64,000 bases of DNA from CAVZCC01 sp963773765 (GCA_963773765.1 CAVZCC010000008.1:124001-188000); one strand, 5' to 3'; numbered from the stretch's first letter, positions 36,619 through 46,225 are shown. Numbers and translations: made by a program. The notes: generated from the sequence alone by a model not told the origin.

Positions 36619-36716
36619 CGACCCGACCGGCGCGCGTACCATCGGCGTCGGGGTCGCCGGTCACGGCGACGGGGGCGTGTCCGGCCCGGACATCGGGCCG
36701 ACGAGGAAGGATCCGC

Positions 36717-38291
36717 ATGGAGCGACTGGACCCCGCGGACAGCTGGTTCCTGTACCTGGAGACCCAGACCGTGCACCTGCACGTGGTGGGCGTGGTGCTG
36801 CTGGACCCCTCCACCGCCCCCGACGGACTGGACTTCCGCCGCCTGCGACGGCACGTGGCCGAACGGCTCCACCTGCTCCCGTCGTTCCGCCACCGGCTCA
36901 TCGAGGTCCCGTTCGGCATCGACCACCCCGTCTGGATCGAGGACCCGGACTTCGCGCTGGACGACCACCTCCACCACCACGTGCTGCCCGCACCGGGCGG
37001 CAGGCAGGAACTGGCCGCGTTCGTGGGCGCGTTCTGCTCCCAACAACTGGACCGGGCCAAGCCCCTGTGGGACATGGTGTACGTGGACGGACTGGCGGAC
37101 GACCGGGCCGCCCTGGTGACGAAGATCCACCACACGCTGGTGGACGGCATCACCGGGGTGGGCATCATGGCCAACCTCCTGGACACCTCACCCGACACCC
37201 GTCCGGTGCCCGCCGGCCACGACGAGCGGCCCCGGGCCGAACCGGTGCCGAGCGCGCTGGAAGCGGCGTGGGACGCCACGCTCAACCGGTTGTCCAACCC
37301 GCTCCGGCCGCTGCGGGCGGCCGCCCGCACCGGTCTGTCCGTGGCGGGGGCGGCCCGGACCACGCTGGCGTCGCGGCTGGGCGGGGGTGAACAGGCGGCC
37401 GGGCCGCTGGACGCCCCCCGCACCCCGTTCAACTCGACGCTGAGCGTGCGGCGCTCGGTGGCCATGGGCACGGTGTCGCTCCCCGAGGTCAAGGCCATCA
37501 AGCGGGCGTTCGGCGTCACCGTCAACGACGTGGTCCTGGCCGCGGTCACCATGGGACTGCGCACCTACCTCGCCCACCACGACGCACTGACGGACCGACC
37601 ACTGACGTGCTCGGTCCCGGTGTCGGTCCACCAGGCGGCCGGGGCGGGGACCTCCACCAACCAGGTCTCCAACATGTTCGTCCACCTGCCCGTGCAGGAG
37701 CCCGACCCGGTGGCACAGCTCATGGAGGTCCACCGGGGGGCGGACGGCGCCAAGGCCGTGCAGGACGCGTTGGCCCCCGGGCTCATCGGGGACGTGGTCG
37801 ACCTCATCCCGCCGCCCCTGTTCCACCTGGGCGCGGACTGGTGGTCCCGGGCCCGGCTGGCGGACCGGCTGCCCCCGGTGCACAACCTGATCGTGTCGAA
37901 CGTGCCCGGATCGCCGGTGCCGCTGTACCTGGCCGGTGCCCGGCTGGTGGGGCTGTACCCCTTCGGTCCGCTCATGGAGGGCACCGCGCTGAACGTCACC
38001 GTGCTCAGCACGACCGACGTGATGGACATCGGGCTCATCTCCTGTCCGGACCTGGTCCCCGACCTCGACGACCTGCTGGCCGCGATGGTGGACGCGGTCG
38101 ACGTGCTGGGTGAGCGGGCCCGGGAACGCACCGCCCAGGAGCACGGAGCCCGGGCGGCCGACGGCGCGACGGTGGACCTCCGGTCCGGCGGGCGGCCGAA
38201 GCGGAACGGGAAGTCGGCAGCCGGCACCAAGGCGACCGACGACAGCGCGGCCACCGGGAAGAAGCCCAAGAAGCCGAAGAAGGCCCCATGA
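36717..38291 (+). CDS. WS/DGAT acyltransferase (wax ester/triacylglycerol synthase) 1
   Basis: 524 residues; ATG 11 nt after AGGAAGGA. The catalytic H-H-T-L-V-D-G (HHxxxDG) is near residue 140 and the conserved N-D-V-V-L-A near 265; F-N-L/N-L-I-V-S-N-V-P-G-S is in the second domain. It esterifies fatty alcohols or diacylglycerol with acyl-CoA to make storage lipid at the membrane. The last about 35 residues are a disordered Lys-rich tail (K-K-P-K-K-P-K-K-A-P end) not typical of the family. The stop overlaps the next start as ATGA. Confidence 0.93.
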   Translation: MERLDPADSWFLYLETQTVHLHVVGVVLLDPSTAPDGLDFRRLRRHVAERLHLLPSFRHRLIEVPFGIDHPVWIEDPDFALDDHLHHHVLPAPGGRQELAAFVGAFCSQQLDRAKPLWDMVYVDGLADDRAALVTKIHHTLVDGITGVGIMANLLDTSPDTRPVPAGHDERPRAEPVPSALEAAWDATLNRLSNPLRPLRAAARTGLSVAGAARTTLASRLGGGEQAAGPLDAPRTPFNSTLSVRRSVAMGTVSLPEVKAIKRAFGVTVNDVVLAAVTMGLRTYLAHHDALTDRPLTCSVPVSVHQAAGAGTSTNQVSNMFVHLPVQEPDPVAQLMEVHRGADGAKAVQDALAPGLIGDVVDLIPPPLFHLGADWWSRARLADRLPPVHNLIVSNVPGSPVPLYLAGARLVGLYPFGPLMEGTALNVTVLSTTDVMDIGLISCPDLVPDLDDLLAAMVDAVDVLGERARERTAQEHGARAADGATVDLRSGGRPKRNGKSAAGTKATDDSAATGKKPKKPKKAP

Positions 38292-39496
38292 CGGTCGGAC
38301 AGGCGTGGCGGCAGGTGGAGCGGCAGTTGGCGCGGTCGCCGCTGGCCCGCCTGGGCATTGCCGGTCCCCGCACCGCGCGCTGGGTCACCGACAACGTCCG
38401 CCAACGGGCCGACGTCCAGCTCCCGGGCCTGCCCCGGGCCCGCATGACGGCCTCCATGATCGGCCACGTGGCCATGGACGAGTCGATCATGGCCATGGCC
38501 GTCGGCCCCAACCGCTTCCCGGGTCGCGCCGACTACGAACGCGTCGGCGAGGAGACCGCCCGGGCCCGCACCCTGATGGCCGACCGGGGCTGGCTCGACG
38601 ACCCGGCCTCCTACCACCACACGCCGCCACCTCTGACCCATCCGGCGATGAGCACCGGCTGGGCCCTGGGCCGGGCCTACGAGCGGCTGTGGTGGCCCAG
38701 TGGGTACGAGCCGCCACCCGACATGCCCGGCGCGGAGCGCTGGAACGCCTTCGGGTCCAATCGCACCGCCTCGGCGTGGCTGTTGCGCCACACCGACCGC
38801 CCACGGCCCTGGGTGGTCTGCGTGCACGGGTTCGGGACCGGGTCGGTGTTCATGGACCTGATCAGCTTCCGGGCCGGGCACCTGCACGACGAGCTGGGCC
38901 TGAACGTGGCCGCGATCGTGCTGCCGGCGCACGGCTCGCGGAAGCCGTCCCGCATGAGCGGCGAACAGTTCCTGGGCTTCGACATGCTCAACGCCGTGCA
39001 CGGCCTGAGCCAGTCCATCTGGGACGTCCGCCGCCTGCTGCAGTGGGTCCGGACCCAGGACGCCACGGCGGTGGGCCTGTTCGGCGTGTCCCTGGGCGGC
39101 TACGTCACCGCGCTGGTCGGCGCGTTCGAGTCGGAGCTCGACCTGGCCCTGGCCGGCATCCCGGTGTCCGACTTCATCGACCTGTTCCGCCACCATTCGC
39201 CCCGCCACGTCAACGTGCGTGCCATCGAACACCGGGTCCTGGACGGCACCGCCCAGGACGTCCACCGGGTGGTGTCGCCGTTGGCCATGGACGTCGCGGT
39301 GCCCCACGACGCACGGGCGGTGTTCGCCGGCATCGGTGACCGGCTGGCTCCGCCGGAGCAGGCGCACCGCCTCTGGACCCACTGGGAGGAGCCGGAGACG
39401 TGCTGGTTCCCGGGCAACCACGTGGGCTACCTCTGGTCGGACAAGGTCTGGGCCTTCGTCGACGCCGCCTGCCGGTCGAGGGGCCTGACCGCCTGA
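38288..39496 (+). CDS. Alpha/beta hydrolase, paralogue 1
   Basis: 402 residues, translationally coupled to WS/DGAT 1 by ATGA. An N-terminal helical region of about 170 residues holds M-I-G-H-V-A-M-D-E-S-I-M-A-M-A-V-G and W-W-P-S-G-Y-E-P. The hydrolase core has V-C-V-H-G-F-G-T-G-S (oxyanion region), nucleophile Ser in F-G-V-S-L-G-G-Y (near 260), Asp in G-I-G-D-R-L-A-P and His in G-N-H-V-G-Y. Very closely related to the protein at 46222, except at the N-terminus. Coupling to acyltransferases suggests a role in neutral-lipid turnover (inference); substrate untested. Confidence 0.85.
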   Translation: MTVGQAWRQVERQLARSPLARLGIAGPRTARWVTDNVRQRADVQLPGLPRARMTASMIGHVAMDESIMAMAVGPNRFPGRADYERVGEETARARTLMADRGWLDDPASYHHTPPPLTHPAMSTGWALGRAYERLWWPSGYEPPPDMPGAERWNAFGSNRTASAWLLRHTDRPRPWVVCVHGFGTGSVFMDLISFRAGHLHDELGLNVAAIVLPAHGSRKPSRMSGEQFLGFDMLNAVHGLSQSIWDVRRLLQWVRTQDATAVGLFGVSLGGYVTALVGAFESELDLALAGIPVSDFIDLFRHHSPRHVNVRAIEHRVLDGTAQDVHRVVSPLAMDVAVPHDARAVFAGIGDRLAPPEQAHRLWTHWEEPETCWFPGNHVGYLWSDKVWAFVDAACRSRGLTA

Positions 39497-39548
39497 CGTT
39501 CATGACGCGCGCAACTACCCTTGGGGCTGGAACGACCCGAGGAGATCG

Positions 39549-40913
39549 ATGCGGCGACTGGTGGTGATCGGCGGTGACGCGGCAGGGATGACGGCGGCGT
39601 CACAGGCCCGGCGTGGTGCGGGCCGGGACGACCTGGAGATCGTGGTCCTCGAACGCGGCACGCGCACCTCCTACGCGGCGTGCGGGTTGCCCTACCTGGT
39701 CGAGGGCACCGTGACCTCGCCTGACCACCTGGTGGCACGCACCCCGGCCGAGTTCCGGGAACGGGGCATCGACGCCCGCATCCGCCATGAGGTCACGGCC
39801 ATCGACACCGACGGGCGACGGGTGACCGTGCGGGACCTGGACGGGGACCGCGAGTTCGACCAGCCCTACGACGACCTGCTGATCGCCACGGGGGCGACGG
39901 GGCTCCGGCCCCCGCTGCCCGGCATCGACGCCGGGGGCGTGCTGGAGCTCCGCACCATCGACGACGCGTTGGCGCTGGACGAGCTCATCGGGGCCGGGGC
40001 CCGCCGAGCCGTGGTGGTGGGCGCGGGCTACATCGGCATCGAGGTGGCGGAGGCGCTGCTCGCCCGCGGGCTACGGGTCGCGGTGGTGGAACTGCTGGGC
40101 CAGAGCATGGCCGCGACCCTGGACCGGCCCATGGCCCAGCTGGTGGACGCCGCGCTGCGGGACGCCGGCGTGGACCTGCACCTGGACACCGCCGTCACCG
40201 GCTTCGCCACCGACGGGGGCCGCGTCACCGCGGTGGAGACCGCCGGTGGGTCGCTGCCTGCGGACGTCGTGGTCCTGGGCATGGGGATCCGCCCGTCGTC
40301 CGCCCTGGCCGTCGCCGCCGGCATCCCCGTGGGCGACCGGGGCGGCATCGTCGTCGACGACCACCAGCGCACACCGGTGCCCGGCGTCTGGGCCGCCGGT
40401 GACTGCGTCGAGTCCGTCCATCGCGTCAGCGGCCGACCGGGCGTGTACGCGTTGGGCACCCACGCCAACAAGCAGGGCCGGGTGGCCGGCATCAACCTGA
40501 CCGGAGGGGACGCCGCGTTCGGCGGTGTGCTCGGCACCGCGGTCACGAAGTTCCAGACCACCGAGGTCGGCCGCACCGGCCTGACGCTGGCCGAGGCGCA
40601 GGCCCTCGGCATGGATGCGGCGGAGGTCACGACCGAGTCCCCGAGCCTTCCCCACTACTACCCCGGCGGGACGCCCATGCACCTCAGCATCGTGGCCGAG
40701 CGGGCCACCGGACGGTTGCTGGGGGCGCAGATCGTGGGGGGTCCCGGTGCGGCCAAGCGCATCGACGTCCTGGCCACCGCATTGTGGAACGAGATGACCG
40801 TGGAGGACGTCGGCGGCATGGACCTGTCCTACGCGCCGCCGTTCTCCCCCGTCTGGGACCCGGTGCTGCTGGCCGCGGGCAAGGCCGCGGCCAAGCTGTC
40901 CCGCCCGGCCTGA
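39549..40913 (+). CDS. CoA-disulfide reductase / NADH oxidase-like flavoprotein
   Basis: 454 residues. FAD motif V-V-I-G-G-D-A-A-G-M at the start, redox cysteine in S-Y-A-A-C-G-L-P-Y (near residue 42) as in single-cysteine CoA-disulfide reductases, NAD(P)-binding V-V-G-A-G-Y-I-G-I-E (near 158), second FAD motif V-W-A-A-G-D-C-V-E and a C-terminal dimerisation domain with Y-A-P-P-F-S-P-V. It would keep coenzyme A reduced, or reduce O2. Lies 52 bp after the hydrolase on the same strand. Confidence 0.88.
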   Translation: MRRLVVIGGDAAGMTAASQARRGAGRDDLEIVVLERGTRTSYAACGLPYLVEGTVTSPDHLVARTPAEFRERGIDARIRHEVTAIDTDGRRVTVRDLDGDREFDQPYDDLLIATGATGLRPPLPGIDAGGVLELRTIDDALALDELIGAGARRAVVVGAGYIGIEVAEALLARGLRVAVVELLGQSMAATLDRPMAQLVDAALRDAGVDLHLDTAVTGFATDGGRVTAVETAGGSLPADVVVLGMGIRPSSALAVAAGIPVGDRGGIVVDDHQRTPVPGVWAAGDCVESVHRVSGRPGVYALGTHANKQGRVAGINLTGGDAAFGGVLGTAVTKFQTTEVGRTGLTLAEAQALGMDAAEVTTESPSLPHYYPGGTPMHLSIVAERATGRLLGAQIVGGPGAAKRIDVLATALWNEMTVEDVGGMDLSYAPPFSPVWDPVLLAAGKAAAKLSRPA

Positions 40914-40926
40914 GGGTCCCGCCCGG

Positions 40927-41095
40927 CCCGGTGTCGGCCACGACCGCGCCGTAGGTCTGCATGGCCCGGGCCACCACCAGGGCCTGGGGCCCGAGGCCGG
41001 ACAGGTCGGCGTCGGCCCGCAGCCGGAACCATGACCCCATGGAGGGCGCCGACGGGTCCGACGAGCGACCGTCGGAGTGCAGCGCAGGCCGGACG
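40927..41095 (-). pseudogene. Remnant of a secreted-protein gene (C-terminal fragment)
   Basis: The minus strand between two plus-strand genes encodes about 56 codons that read like real protein: S-D-P-S-A-P-S-M-G-S-W-F-R-L-R-A-D, then L-S-G-L-G-P-Q-A-L-V-V-A, then A-M-Q-T-Y-G-A-V-V-A-D-T-G. This resembles the C-terminal region of a group of exported actinobacterial proteins with the pattern M-G-x-R-x-R-L-K-A...D-I-S-G...T/K-Y-G-x-I-V-A-D-N-G (from memory). There is no start, no stop at the expected place, and both flanks run into the neighbouring genes, so it looks truncated at both ends. Confidence 0.45.
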
Positions 41096-41154
41096 GCACC
41101 CGTCCTCCGACAGGCCCTGGGACCTCGGCCCGGCGGCGACGTAGCGTGCGGGCC

Positions 41155-41967
41155 ATGAGCCTGCCCCCTCCCGCACCGGACCGCACCGCACTCGTCACCG
41201 GGGCCTCCTCCGGCATCGGCCTGGAGATCGCCCGCGAGCTCGCCCGGCGGGGCCACGGCGTCACGCTGGTGGCCCGCCGGGCCGACAAGCTGGCCGACCT
41301 GGCCCAGGAGCTCTCCGGCACCGGCGTGCGGGCCGAGGTGCTGGCCGCGGACCTGGCCGACCCGGACGCCCGGGCCGCGCTGCCGGCCCGGGCCCGCGAC
41401 CTGGGCCTGGACGTGGACATCCTGGTCAACAACGCCGGTCTGTCCACCCTGGGTCCCGTGCACCGCAGTGACCCGGAGTCCGAGTTGCGCATGATCGAGG
41501 TCGACGTCGTGGCGGTCGCCGACCTCTGCAGCCGCTTCCTGCCCGAGATGGTGCGGCGGCGGCGGGGCGGCGTGCTCAACGTGGCCTCCACCGCGGCGTT
41601 CCAGCCCCTGCCGGGCCAGGCCGGGTACGGCGCGTCCAAGGCGTTCGTGCTGTCCTACACCCGGGCGCTGGCCGGTGAGCTCCGGGGCACCGGCGTGGGC
41701 GCGGCCGTGTTGTGCCCGGGACCGGTGGACACCGGGTTCGGCGAGGCGGCCGGGTTCAGCCACGAGGATGCGGAACAGGCGTTGCCGGCGTTCATGTGGG
41801 AGTCGGCGGAGGCGGTCGCCCGCACCGGGGTCGACGCCCTGGCGTCGGGTCGCACCGTCGCCATCCCCGGCACCGCCAACCAGGTGGCGGCCACGGTCGC
41901 CCACCTGGCCCCCAAGCGGCTGCTGGTCCCGCTGCTGGCCAGCCGCCACCCGGGACTGCGGGACTGA
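41155..41967 (+). CDS. SDR-family short-chain dehydrogenase
   Basis: 270 residues from the ATG at 41155. Classical SDR: T-G-A-S-S-G-I-G (residues 15-22), N-N-A-G (near 97), catalytic Ser in N-V-A-S-T, Tyr/Lys in Y-G-A-S-K (near 161-165). The sequence is closest in pattern to DltE/YqjQ-type SDRs acting on lipid-like or keto substrates. In this region a fatty-acyl or keto-lipid reductase role is conceivable but unproven. Confidence 0.88.
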   Translation: MSLPPPAPDRTALVTGASSGIGLEIARELARRGHGVTLVARRADKLADLAQELSGTGVRAEVLAADLADPDARAALPARARDLGLDVDILVNNAGLSTLGPVHRSDPESELRMIEVDVVAVADLCSRFLPEMVRRRRGGVLNVASTAAFQPLPGQAGYGASKAFVLSYTRALAGELRGTGVGAAVLCPGPVDTGFGEAAGFSHEDAEQALPAFMWESAEAVARTGVDALASGRTVAIPGTANQVAATVAHLAPKRLLVPLLASRHPGLRD

Positions 41968-42024
41968 CCACGCACCCAGGGGCCGGCCCGGGCCTGCCAC
42001 CTGTCGCGGGCCCGCGCCGGCGGC

Positions 42025-42762
42025 TCAGGCCTGGACCTTGTCCAGCGTGCCGTCGGCCAGGTACTGGACGTAGCCACCGGTGGTCCGGTCGCCGCCGTCG
42101 ACGTAGACGCGCACCACGGTGTTGGCGGAGAAGGGCAGGTCCTTCTCGGCGATGATGTGGGTCACCCCGTCACCGTTCTCGATGGTGGCGCCCAGTTGCT
42201 GCTCCACCAGCGCGGGAGCCCCGTCCAGGGCGGCCGCCACCGCGGCCCAGTTGACGGACTCCAGTGGGAACAGGTTCTCCTCCAGGGTCCCGTCGCCGCT
42301 GAGCTTGACGGGGTTCGGTTCGCCCACCTTGCCGTTGCGCCAGGCCCGCTCGTCCACGTTGGCGGGCGCGGCCGGGTCCTGGGACTGCAGGGACGCGTAG
42401 GCCGTGTCGTCCACCGGGAAGTGCGTCGTCAGCTGCAGCGCCTGCACCGGCCCGCCACCCAGGGCCTGCTCGTAGGCGTCCACGGCCGCGAGGAGCGACT
42501 CGGCCGGGGTGGCCGGCGTTGCGGCCGGCGTGGTGGAGGTCGCCGACGGCTCCCCGGTGGCCCGCACCGAGGTGGGGCTCCCGGCACCGTCCGACGTGGT
42601 CTGGGTGGTGGATGTCTGCGCCTTGCGGGCCGCGGACTCGAAGCGGGCGTCGCCGTCGTCACCTCCGCAGCCGGCGGCCGCCAGGGCCAGGGGGACCACG
42701 AACAGGGCGACGACCGATCGCGGGCGGGCGGCCGACCGCAGGCGGTGGGTGGTGTGGTTCAT
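42025..42762 (-). CDS. Putative lipoprotein, unknown function
   Basis: 245 residues from the ATG at 42762. Signal peptide with lipobox A-A-A-G-C near residue 32, a Thr/Ser/Ala-rich linker to about residue 85, then a small domain with A-Y-E-Q-A-L-G-G-G, N-V-D-E-R-A-W and a C-terminal beta part, T-V-V-R-V-Y-V-D-G-G-D-R and G-Y-V-Q-Y-L-A-D-G-T-L-D. Probably an extracytoplasmic anchored protein. It lies convergent to the SDR and 66 bp after... the WS/DGAT 2 gene lies beyond its start on the left of that gene's stop, on the same strand order 44292-42829 then 42762. Confidence 0.7.
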   Translation of the reverse strand: MNHTTHRLRSAARPRSVVALFVVPLALAAAGCGGDDGDARFESAARKAQTSTTQTTSDGAGSPTSVRATGEPSATSTTPAATPATPAESLLAAVDAYEQALGGGPVQALQLTTHFPVDDTAYASLQSQDPAAPANVDERAWRNGKVGEPNPVKLSGDGTLEENLFPLESVNWAAVAAALDGAPALVEQQLGATIENGDGVTHIIAEKDLPFSANTVVRVYVDGGDRTTGGYVQYLADGTLDKVQA

Positions 42763-42828
42763 CCTGACGCTCCGATGCCGGACGGGGACGTGGTCCCGTT
42801 CAGGCTACGGAGCGCGGGCCGCTGTGCC

Positions 42829-44292
42829 TCATGGCGCGGACCCGTCCCCGCTCCCCGCGGTCGTCCCGGCAGGGGTCGTCCCCAGCGCGGCGGTGAGCGC
42901 GTCCAGCTGCTGGTGCAGTCCGGCGGTCAGTTCGGCCGGGCGGGGAAGGGCGCGGGCGCACGACGTCACCATCACGTCCAGGTGGTCCAGGTAGCTCCAC
43001 GCCGTGATGTTGACCCCGATGCCCTCCAGGACGGGGCCGGCGGAGAAGAACTCGACCAGCCGTGCGCCCTCGACGTACAGCGGCGCCCGGGGCCCGGGGA
43101 CGTTGGAGACCACCAGGTTGAACGGCGCCCGGTGCAGGTCGGCCACGGAGAGCCCGGAGTACATCCGCATGAGCCACGAGTACGGACGGGGCGGCGTGTA
43201 GGCCAGCCAGGTCTCCATGAGGTCACCGCCCAGGGCGGCGTGGAGCTCCTTGGCCGACGTGGTGGAACGGTGGACGGCACCGAGTCGGCGCACCGGGTCG
43301 GGCTCGTCGGTGCAGAGCGACACGAACAGGTTGGACACCTTGTTGCCCGACACCCGGGGCGGCCGGCCCGGCAGTGGCGGCGGGTCCGAGCTCACCGGCA
43401 CGCCCGCCGACAGCGGACGGTCCGGGTGCTCGCCACGGCGGGCCAGGACGTCCATCACCGCACCACCGACCACGGTGAGCAACACGTCGTTGAGGGTCAC
43501 CCCCGCGGCCCGCTTCGCCTCCAGCATGGGGGCCAGCGGCAGCGACGTGGTGGCCACCGCCCGCCGGCCGGTGATGGCCCGGTTGAGCGAGGTCACCGGG
43601 GTGTCCAGGACCGGCCGGGGCGGGGCCACGCCATCCGCGGCCCGCTGCCCCGCGGCCGCCACCCGGCGCCGGGCCATCCGGGCCCGTGTGTCGCGGATCA
43701 CCGCCGGCAGCCGCCGCAGGTCGGCAAGGGACTCACGGAGCGCGACCAGGACCAACTGCGACCGCCCCGGCACCGCCTCGGCCCGCGGCGGCGCCGGCGG
43801 GCCGAGGTCGGACACCTCGGGCGAGGTGCTCATGATGGAGGCCAACAGGGCGGTGGCGGCGACGCCGTCGGCCACGGCGTGGTGAACCTTGACCAGCACC
43901 GCCACCCGTCCGTCGGCCCGGCCCTCCAGGAGCCAGGCCTGCCACAGCGGCCGGTCCCGCTCCAGTGGCTGCTCGGCCAGGCGGGCGACCAGCCGGTCCA
44001 TCTCCTGCCCGGTGCCGGGCGCGGGGATCCTGGCACTGCGCACGTGGTAGTCCAGGTCCAGCGGGCCGGCGTCCACCCACAGCGGATGGTGCAGGTCCAG
44101 TGGCACCCGCACGATCCGGCGGCCGAAGGCCGGCCACGCCGCCATCCTGCGGCCCACCCGCTCCCGCAGCAGGTCCAGCGGCGGGGTGCCCCCCGGCGGC
44201 GGCTCCAGCACCGCCACCTTCAGGGTGTGCATGGGCTCGGAGGCCGTCTCGTTGTAGAGGAAGTTGGCGTCGAGGCCACTCAGACGTTCCAT
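42829..44292 (-). CDS. WS/DGAT acyltransferase 2
   Basis: 487 residues from the ATG at 44292, beginning M-E-R-L-S-G-L-D-A-N-F-L-Y as typical for WS/DGATs. Catalytic H-H-A-V-A-D-G near residue 137; later G-V-T-L-N-D-V-L-L, G-N-K-V-S-N-L-F-V and F-N-L-V-V-S-N-V-P-G-P. It is only moderately similar to WS/DGAT 1 and lacks the Lys-rich tail. Divergent from the acyl-CoA ligase at 44390 (97 bp), so acyl activation and esterification may share control. Confidence 0.93.
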   Translation of the reverse strand: MERLSGLDANFLYNETASEPMHTLKVAVLEPPPGGTPPLDLLRERVGRRMAAWPAFGRRIVRVPLDLHHPLWVDAGPLDLDYHVRSARIPAPGTGQEMDRLVARLAEQPLERDRPLWQAWLLEGRADGRVAVLVKVHHAVADGVAATALLASIMSTSPEVSDLGPPAPPRAEAVPGRSQLVLVALRESLADLRRLPAVIRDTRARMARRRVAAAGQRAADGVAPPRPVLDTPVTSLNRAITGRRAVATTSLPLAPMLEAKRAAGVTLNDVLLTVVGGAVMDVLARRGEHPDRPLSAGVPVSSDPPPLPGRPPRVSGNKVSNLFVSLCTDEPDPVRRLGAVHRSTTSAKELHAALGGDLMETWLAYTPPRPYSWLMRMYSGLSVADLHRAPFNLVVSNVPGPRAPLYVEGARLVEFFSAGPVLEGIGVNITAWSYLDHLDVMVTSCARALPRPAELTAGLHQQLDALTAALGTTPAGTTAGSGDGSAP

Positions 44293-44389
44293 GGCGGATC
44301 CCCCCTGTGGGCCACCCCCGGCCCGGTGCCGGCACCCCTGACCACCGACCACCCGACCATACCCCACGCAACGATCTACGCTCCTGACG

Positions 44390-46133
44390 GTGACGTCAGA
44401 TCCTCCACCCCCGGCCCATGTGGCCAGCGGTCCCCGACGGGCCGCGTCGTTCAACCTGGCCGACCTGTTCGAGTCCGTGGCGGACCGGGTCCCGGACCGC
44501 GTGGCGGTGGTGATGGGCGACGAACGGGTCACCTATGCCGGGTTGGACCACCGCGCCGACCGCCTGGCCGGCCACCTGCAGGAACATGGCGTGACCGCCG
44601 GGGCCAGGGTCGGCCTCCAGATGGAGAACGATCCTGCCTACCTGGAGACGATGCTGGCCGCGTTCAAGCTGCGGGCGGTGCCGGTGAACATCAACCACCG
44701 CTACGTCGCCGGCGAGCTCGACCACCTCTACCGCGACGCCGGGCTCCACACCCTGGTGGTGCACCGCGGCTTCGCGGCCAGGGCGGCCGAGGTGGCTGCC
44801 GGAGCCGGCGTCCGGCACGCGGTCGTGGTGGACGACCACCGACCCGACGGTGACGGTGGGAGCGGCGGAGGGAGCGGTGGCGATGACGCCCGACCTGGGC
44901 CTGCCCGGGGGCCAGTGCGACTACGACACCGCCGTCGAGGAGGCCGTGCCGCTGGCCGGGGGTGGGGCGCGGTCCGGCGACGACCACTACGTCGTCTACA
45001 CCGGCGGCACCACCGGCGCCCCCAAGGGCGTGCTGTGGCGCCACGAGGACATCTTCTTCGCCGCCCTGGGCGGCGGGGACCCGTTCCAGTTCGGCGACTG
45101 GATCGATGACCCCGCGGACCTGGCCGGGCGCGTCCTGGACGTGCCCACCGTGTCGCTCCCAACGCCCCCGCTCATGCACGCCTCGGCCCAGTGGCTGGCA
45201 CTGCACCAGCTCTTCTCCGGGGGCCGGGTGGTGCTCACACCCTTCGGGCGGTTCGACCCCCCGGAGGTGCTGGACCTGATCGGGCGCGAACGGGTGACCA
45301 CCCTGGTGGTGGTGGGCGACGCCATGGTCCAGCCGCTGGTGGCCGCCCTGGAGGTGGACCCCGGCCGCTACGACCTCAGCCCCCTGATCGCGGTGGGGTC
45401 AGGCGGTGCCCGGCTGTCGCCGCACCTGGTGCAACGCCTGACCGCGCTCGCACCCCACGTGATCGTCGTCGACGCGTTCGGCTCGTCCGAGACCGGCACG
45501 CTCGGCTCGTCCTCGTCGGGCACGGGGACGGCGGCGTCGGGCACCGCGGGGCACGCCCGCTTCACCGTCGGGCCCCACACCGCGGTCCTGGCCGAATCGG
45601 ACCACCGGCCGGTCGCGCCCGGGAGCGGGCAGGTGGGGCTCCTGGCCCGGAGCGGTCACGTCCCCCTCGGCTACCTGAACGACCCGGCCAAGACCGCCGC
45701 CACCATCGTGGCCGTCGACGGCGAACGGTGGGTGCTGCCCGGGGACCTGGCCACCGTGGACGCGGACGGCACCGTGGAACTGCTGGGTCGGGGCTCGTCC
45801 TGCATCAACACCGGGGGCGAGAAGGTCTACCCGGACGAGGTCGAGGTCGCGTGCACCTCCCACCCCGGCGTGGCCGACGCGGTGGTGGTCGGGGTACCGG
45901 ACGAACGGTGGGGGGAACGGATCGTGGCCGTGGTGTCCCCGTCCGGGACGGCGGCCGACGTGCCGGATCTGGACGAGCTCCGCCACCACTGCCGGGACCG
46001 CCTCGCCGGCTACAAGCTGCCCCGGGGCCTGGTGGTGGTGGACCAGATCCGGCGCACGGCGGCCGGCAAGCCCGACCACCGCTGGGCGGTCGACACCGCG
46101 CTCGCCCACCAGCAGGGGACGGTCACCGGATGA
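44390..46133 (+). CDS. Acyl-CoA synthetase, AMP-forming (one frameshift)
   Basis: About 581 residues from a GTG at 44390. The N-terminal part has F-N-L-A-D-L-F-E-S-V and R-A-V-P-V-N-I-N-H-R-Y. After a frame change near 44850-44910 (sense of one extra base) come the adenylation motif Y-T-G-G-T-T-G-A-P-K-G (P-loop), F-G-S-S-E-T-G, the D of L-P-G-D-L-A, G-G-E-K-V-Y-P-D-E-V-E and the final A-G-K-P-D-H-R acylation lysine. It activates a fatty acid to acyl-CoA. Its stop overlaps a 31-codon ORF as ATGA. Confidence 0.88.
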
Positions 46134-46225
46134 GCCCCGGGACCGACCGCACGACGACGCCCGACCCCACGACCGGCGGCCCCACGCCTGCCGACCCGAC
46201 CGCGAGCACCGAGGTACCGGCATGA
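46130..46225 (+). CDS. 31-codon linking ORF between acyl-CoA ligase and hydrolase
   Basis: ATG at 46130 overlaps the ligase stop (ATGA) and its own stop overlaps the hydrolase ATG at 46222 (ATGA). The peptide (M-S-P-G-T-D-R then Thr/Pro/Asp-rich) has no fold signature. Two perfect overlaps make it a likely translational relay keeping ribosomes moving into the hydrolase gene. It could also be a chance frame. Confidence 0.4.
   Translation: MSPGTDRTTTPDPTTGGPTPADPTASTEVPA

Noticed and set aside
41155..41967. The SDR as DprE2, partner of dprE1
   Set aside because: Its motifs are those of generic SDRs of the DltE/YqjQ type and it is far from dprE1 on the opposite strand; nothing specific supports DprE2.
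42157..44853. An 898-codon open frame on the plus strand opposite WS/DGAT 2
   Set aside because: Antisense to a gene with intact HHxxxDG and other acyltransferase motifs; composition is that of a GC-rich shadow frame.
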